In this document: piece by piece, positions 35,153 to 35,176 of the stretch
How positions within the stretch are numbered: position 1 is the stretch's first letter
Layout: every line of letters begins with the position of its first letter
DNA from: Nesterenkonia massiliensis
Lineage (GTDB): Bacteria > Actinomycetota > Actinomycetes > Actinomycetales > Micrococcaceae
Length of the DNA: 35,176 bases
Reading direction: 5' to 3'
Assembly (NCBI RefSeq): GCF_000455245.1
Contig: NZ_HG005167.1
Span: forward strand, 247,351-282,526
Made by a program: the position numbers and the translations under genes
The notes under the pieces: model-generated
Databases searched by the model: none
What the model was told of the DNA's origin: nothing
What the model saw: the letters and a program-made list of their open reading frames with translations, nothing else

Positions 35153-35176
35153 GCTTATCTGCTACACACGGCTGTG

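Overview
The window is one high-GC actinobacterial chromosome segment, most like the Micrococcaceae and relatives (Yaniella, Nesterenkonia, Auritidibacter or Arthrobacter type). The markers are RbpA, a HelY-type helicase next to a polyprenol-phosphate mannose synthase, a GAF regulator / aldehyde dehydrogenase / DUF779 set, DUF3054, and many start codons 6-8 nt behind a TAnnnT -10 element with little Shine-Dalgarno (leaderless transcription). No rRNA, tRNA, CRISPR array, phage or conjugation module was seen. The species cannot be fixed from the sequence alone.

Layout: (1) 1-2.3 kb: the 3' end of a type IIA topoisomerase B subunit (parE-like) and heme o synthase ctaB. (2) 2.3-8.6 kb: a zone of gene decay. 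It holds a truncated ABC ATPase, a nuclease-like gene with an internal deletion, isocitrate lyase aceA (intact) followed by a 189-aa non-catalytic malate-synthase-like ORF, a cut-off pxpA, an IS256-family transposase with an in-frame stop and no 3' end, the tail of a membrane protein fused to it, and a yigZ with an internal deletion and frameshift. (3) 8.6-12 kb: a GAF-domain regulator divergent from an aldehyde dehydrogenase and DUF779 protein. (4) 12-20.6 kb: a maltose/maltodextrin locus. malE-malF-malG and a neopullulanase-like GH13 form one operon. An alpha-glucosidase and LacI regulator form the divergent one. Two mirror-image LacI operators lie in the shared promoter region. No malK-type ATPase is present. 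(5) 20.7-23.4 kb: gdhA and an MFS transporter. (6) 23.5-28.9 kb: helY, an amidohydrolase-like protein that has lost its metal-binding motifs, a polyprenol monophosphomannose synthase, and rbpA on the other strand. (7) 29-32.5 kb: an nfeD-SPFH membrane pair, an RlmA-type rRNA methyltransferase and a DUF3054 protein. (8) 32.6-35.2 kb: a stress-type set of zinc alcohol dehydrogenase, SDR oxidoreductase and a small Rho-N-domain protein.

I found no wholly new multi-gene system. The observations most worth following are: a matching palindrome (CTAC-N5-GTAG core) in front of both ctaB and a small membrane protein gene; the malate-synthase-like ORF kept open behind aceA; the amidohydrolase pseudoenzyme between helY and the mannosyltransferase; a possible Shine-Dalgarno-masking hairpin in front of the alcohol dehydrogenase; and the concentration of broken genes between 2.3 and 8.6 kb.
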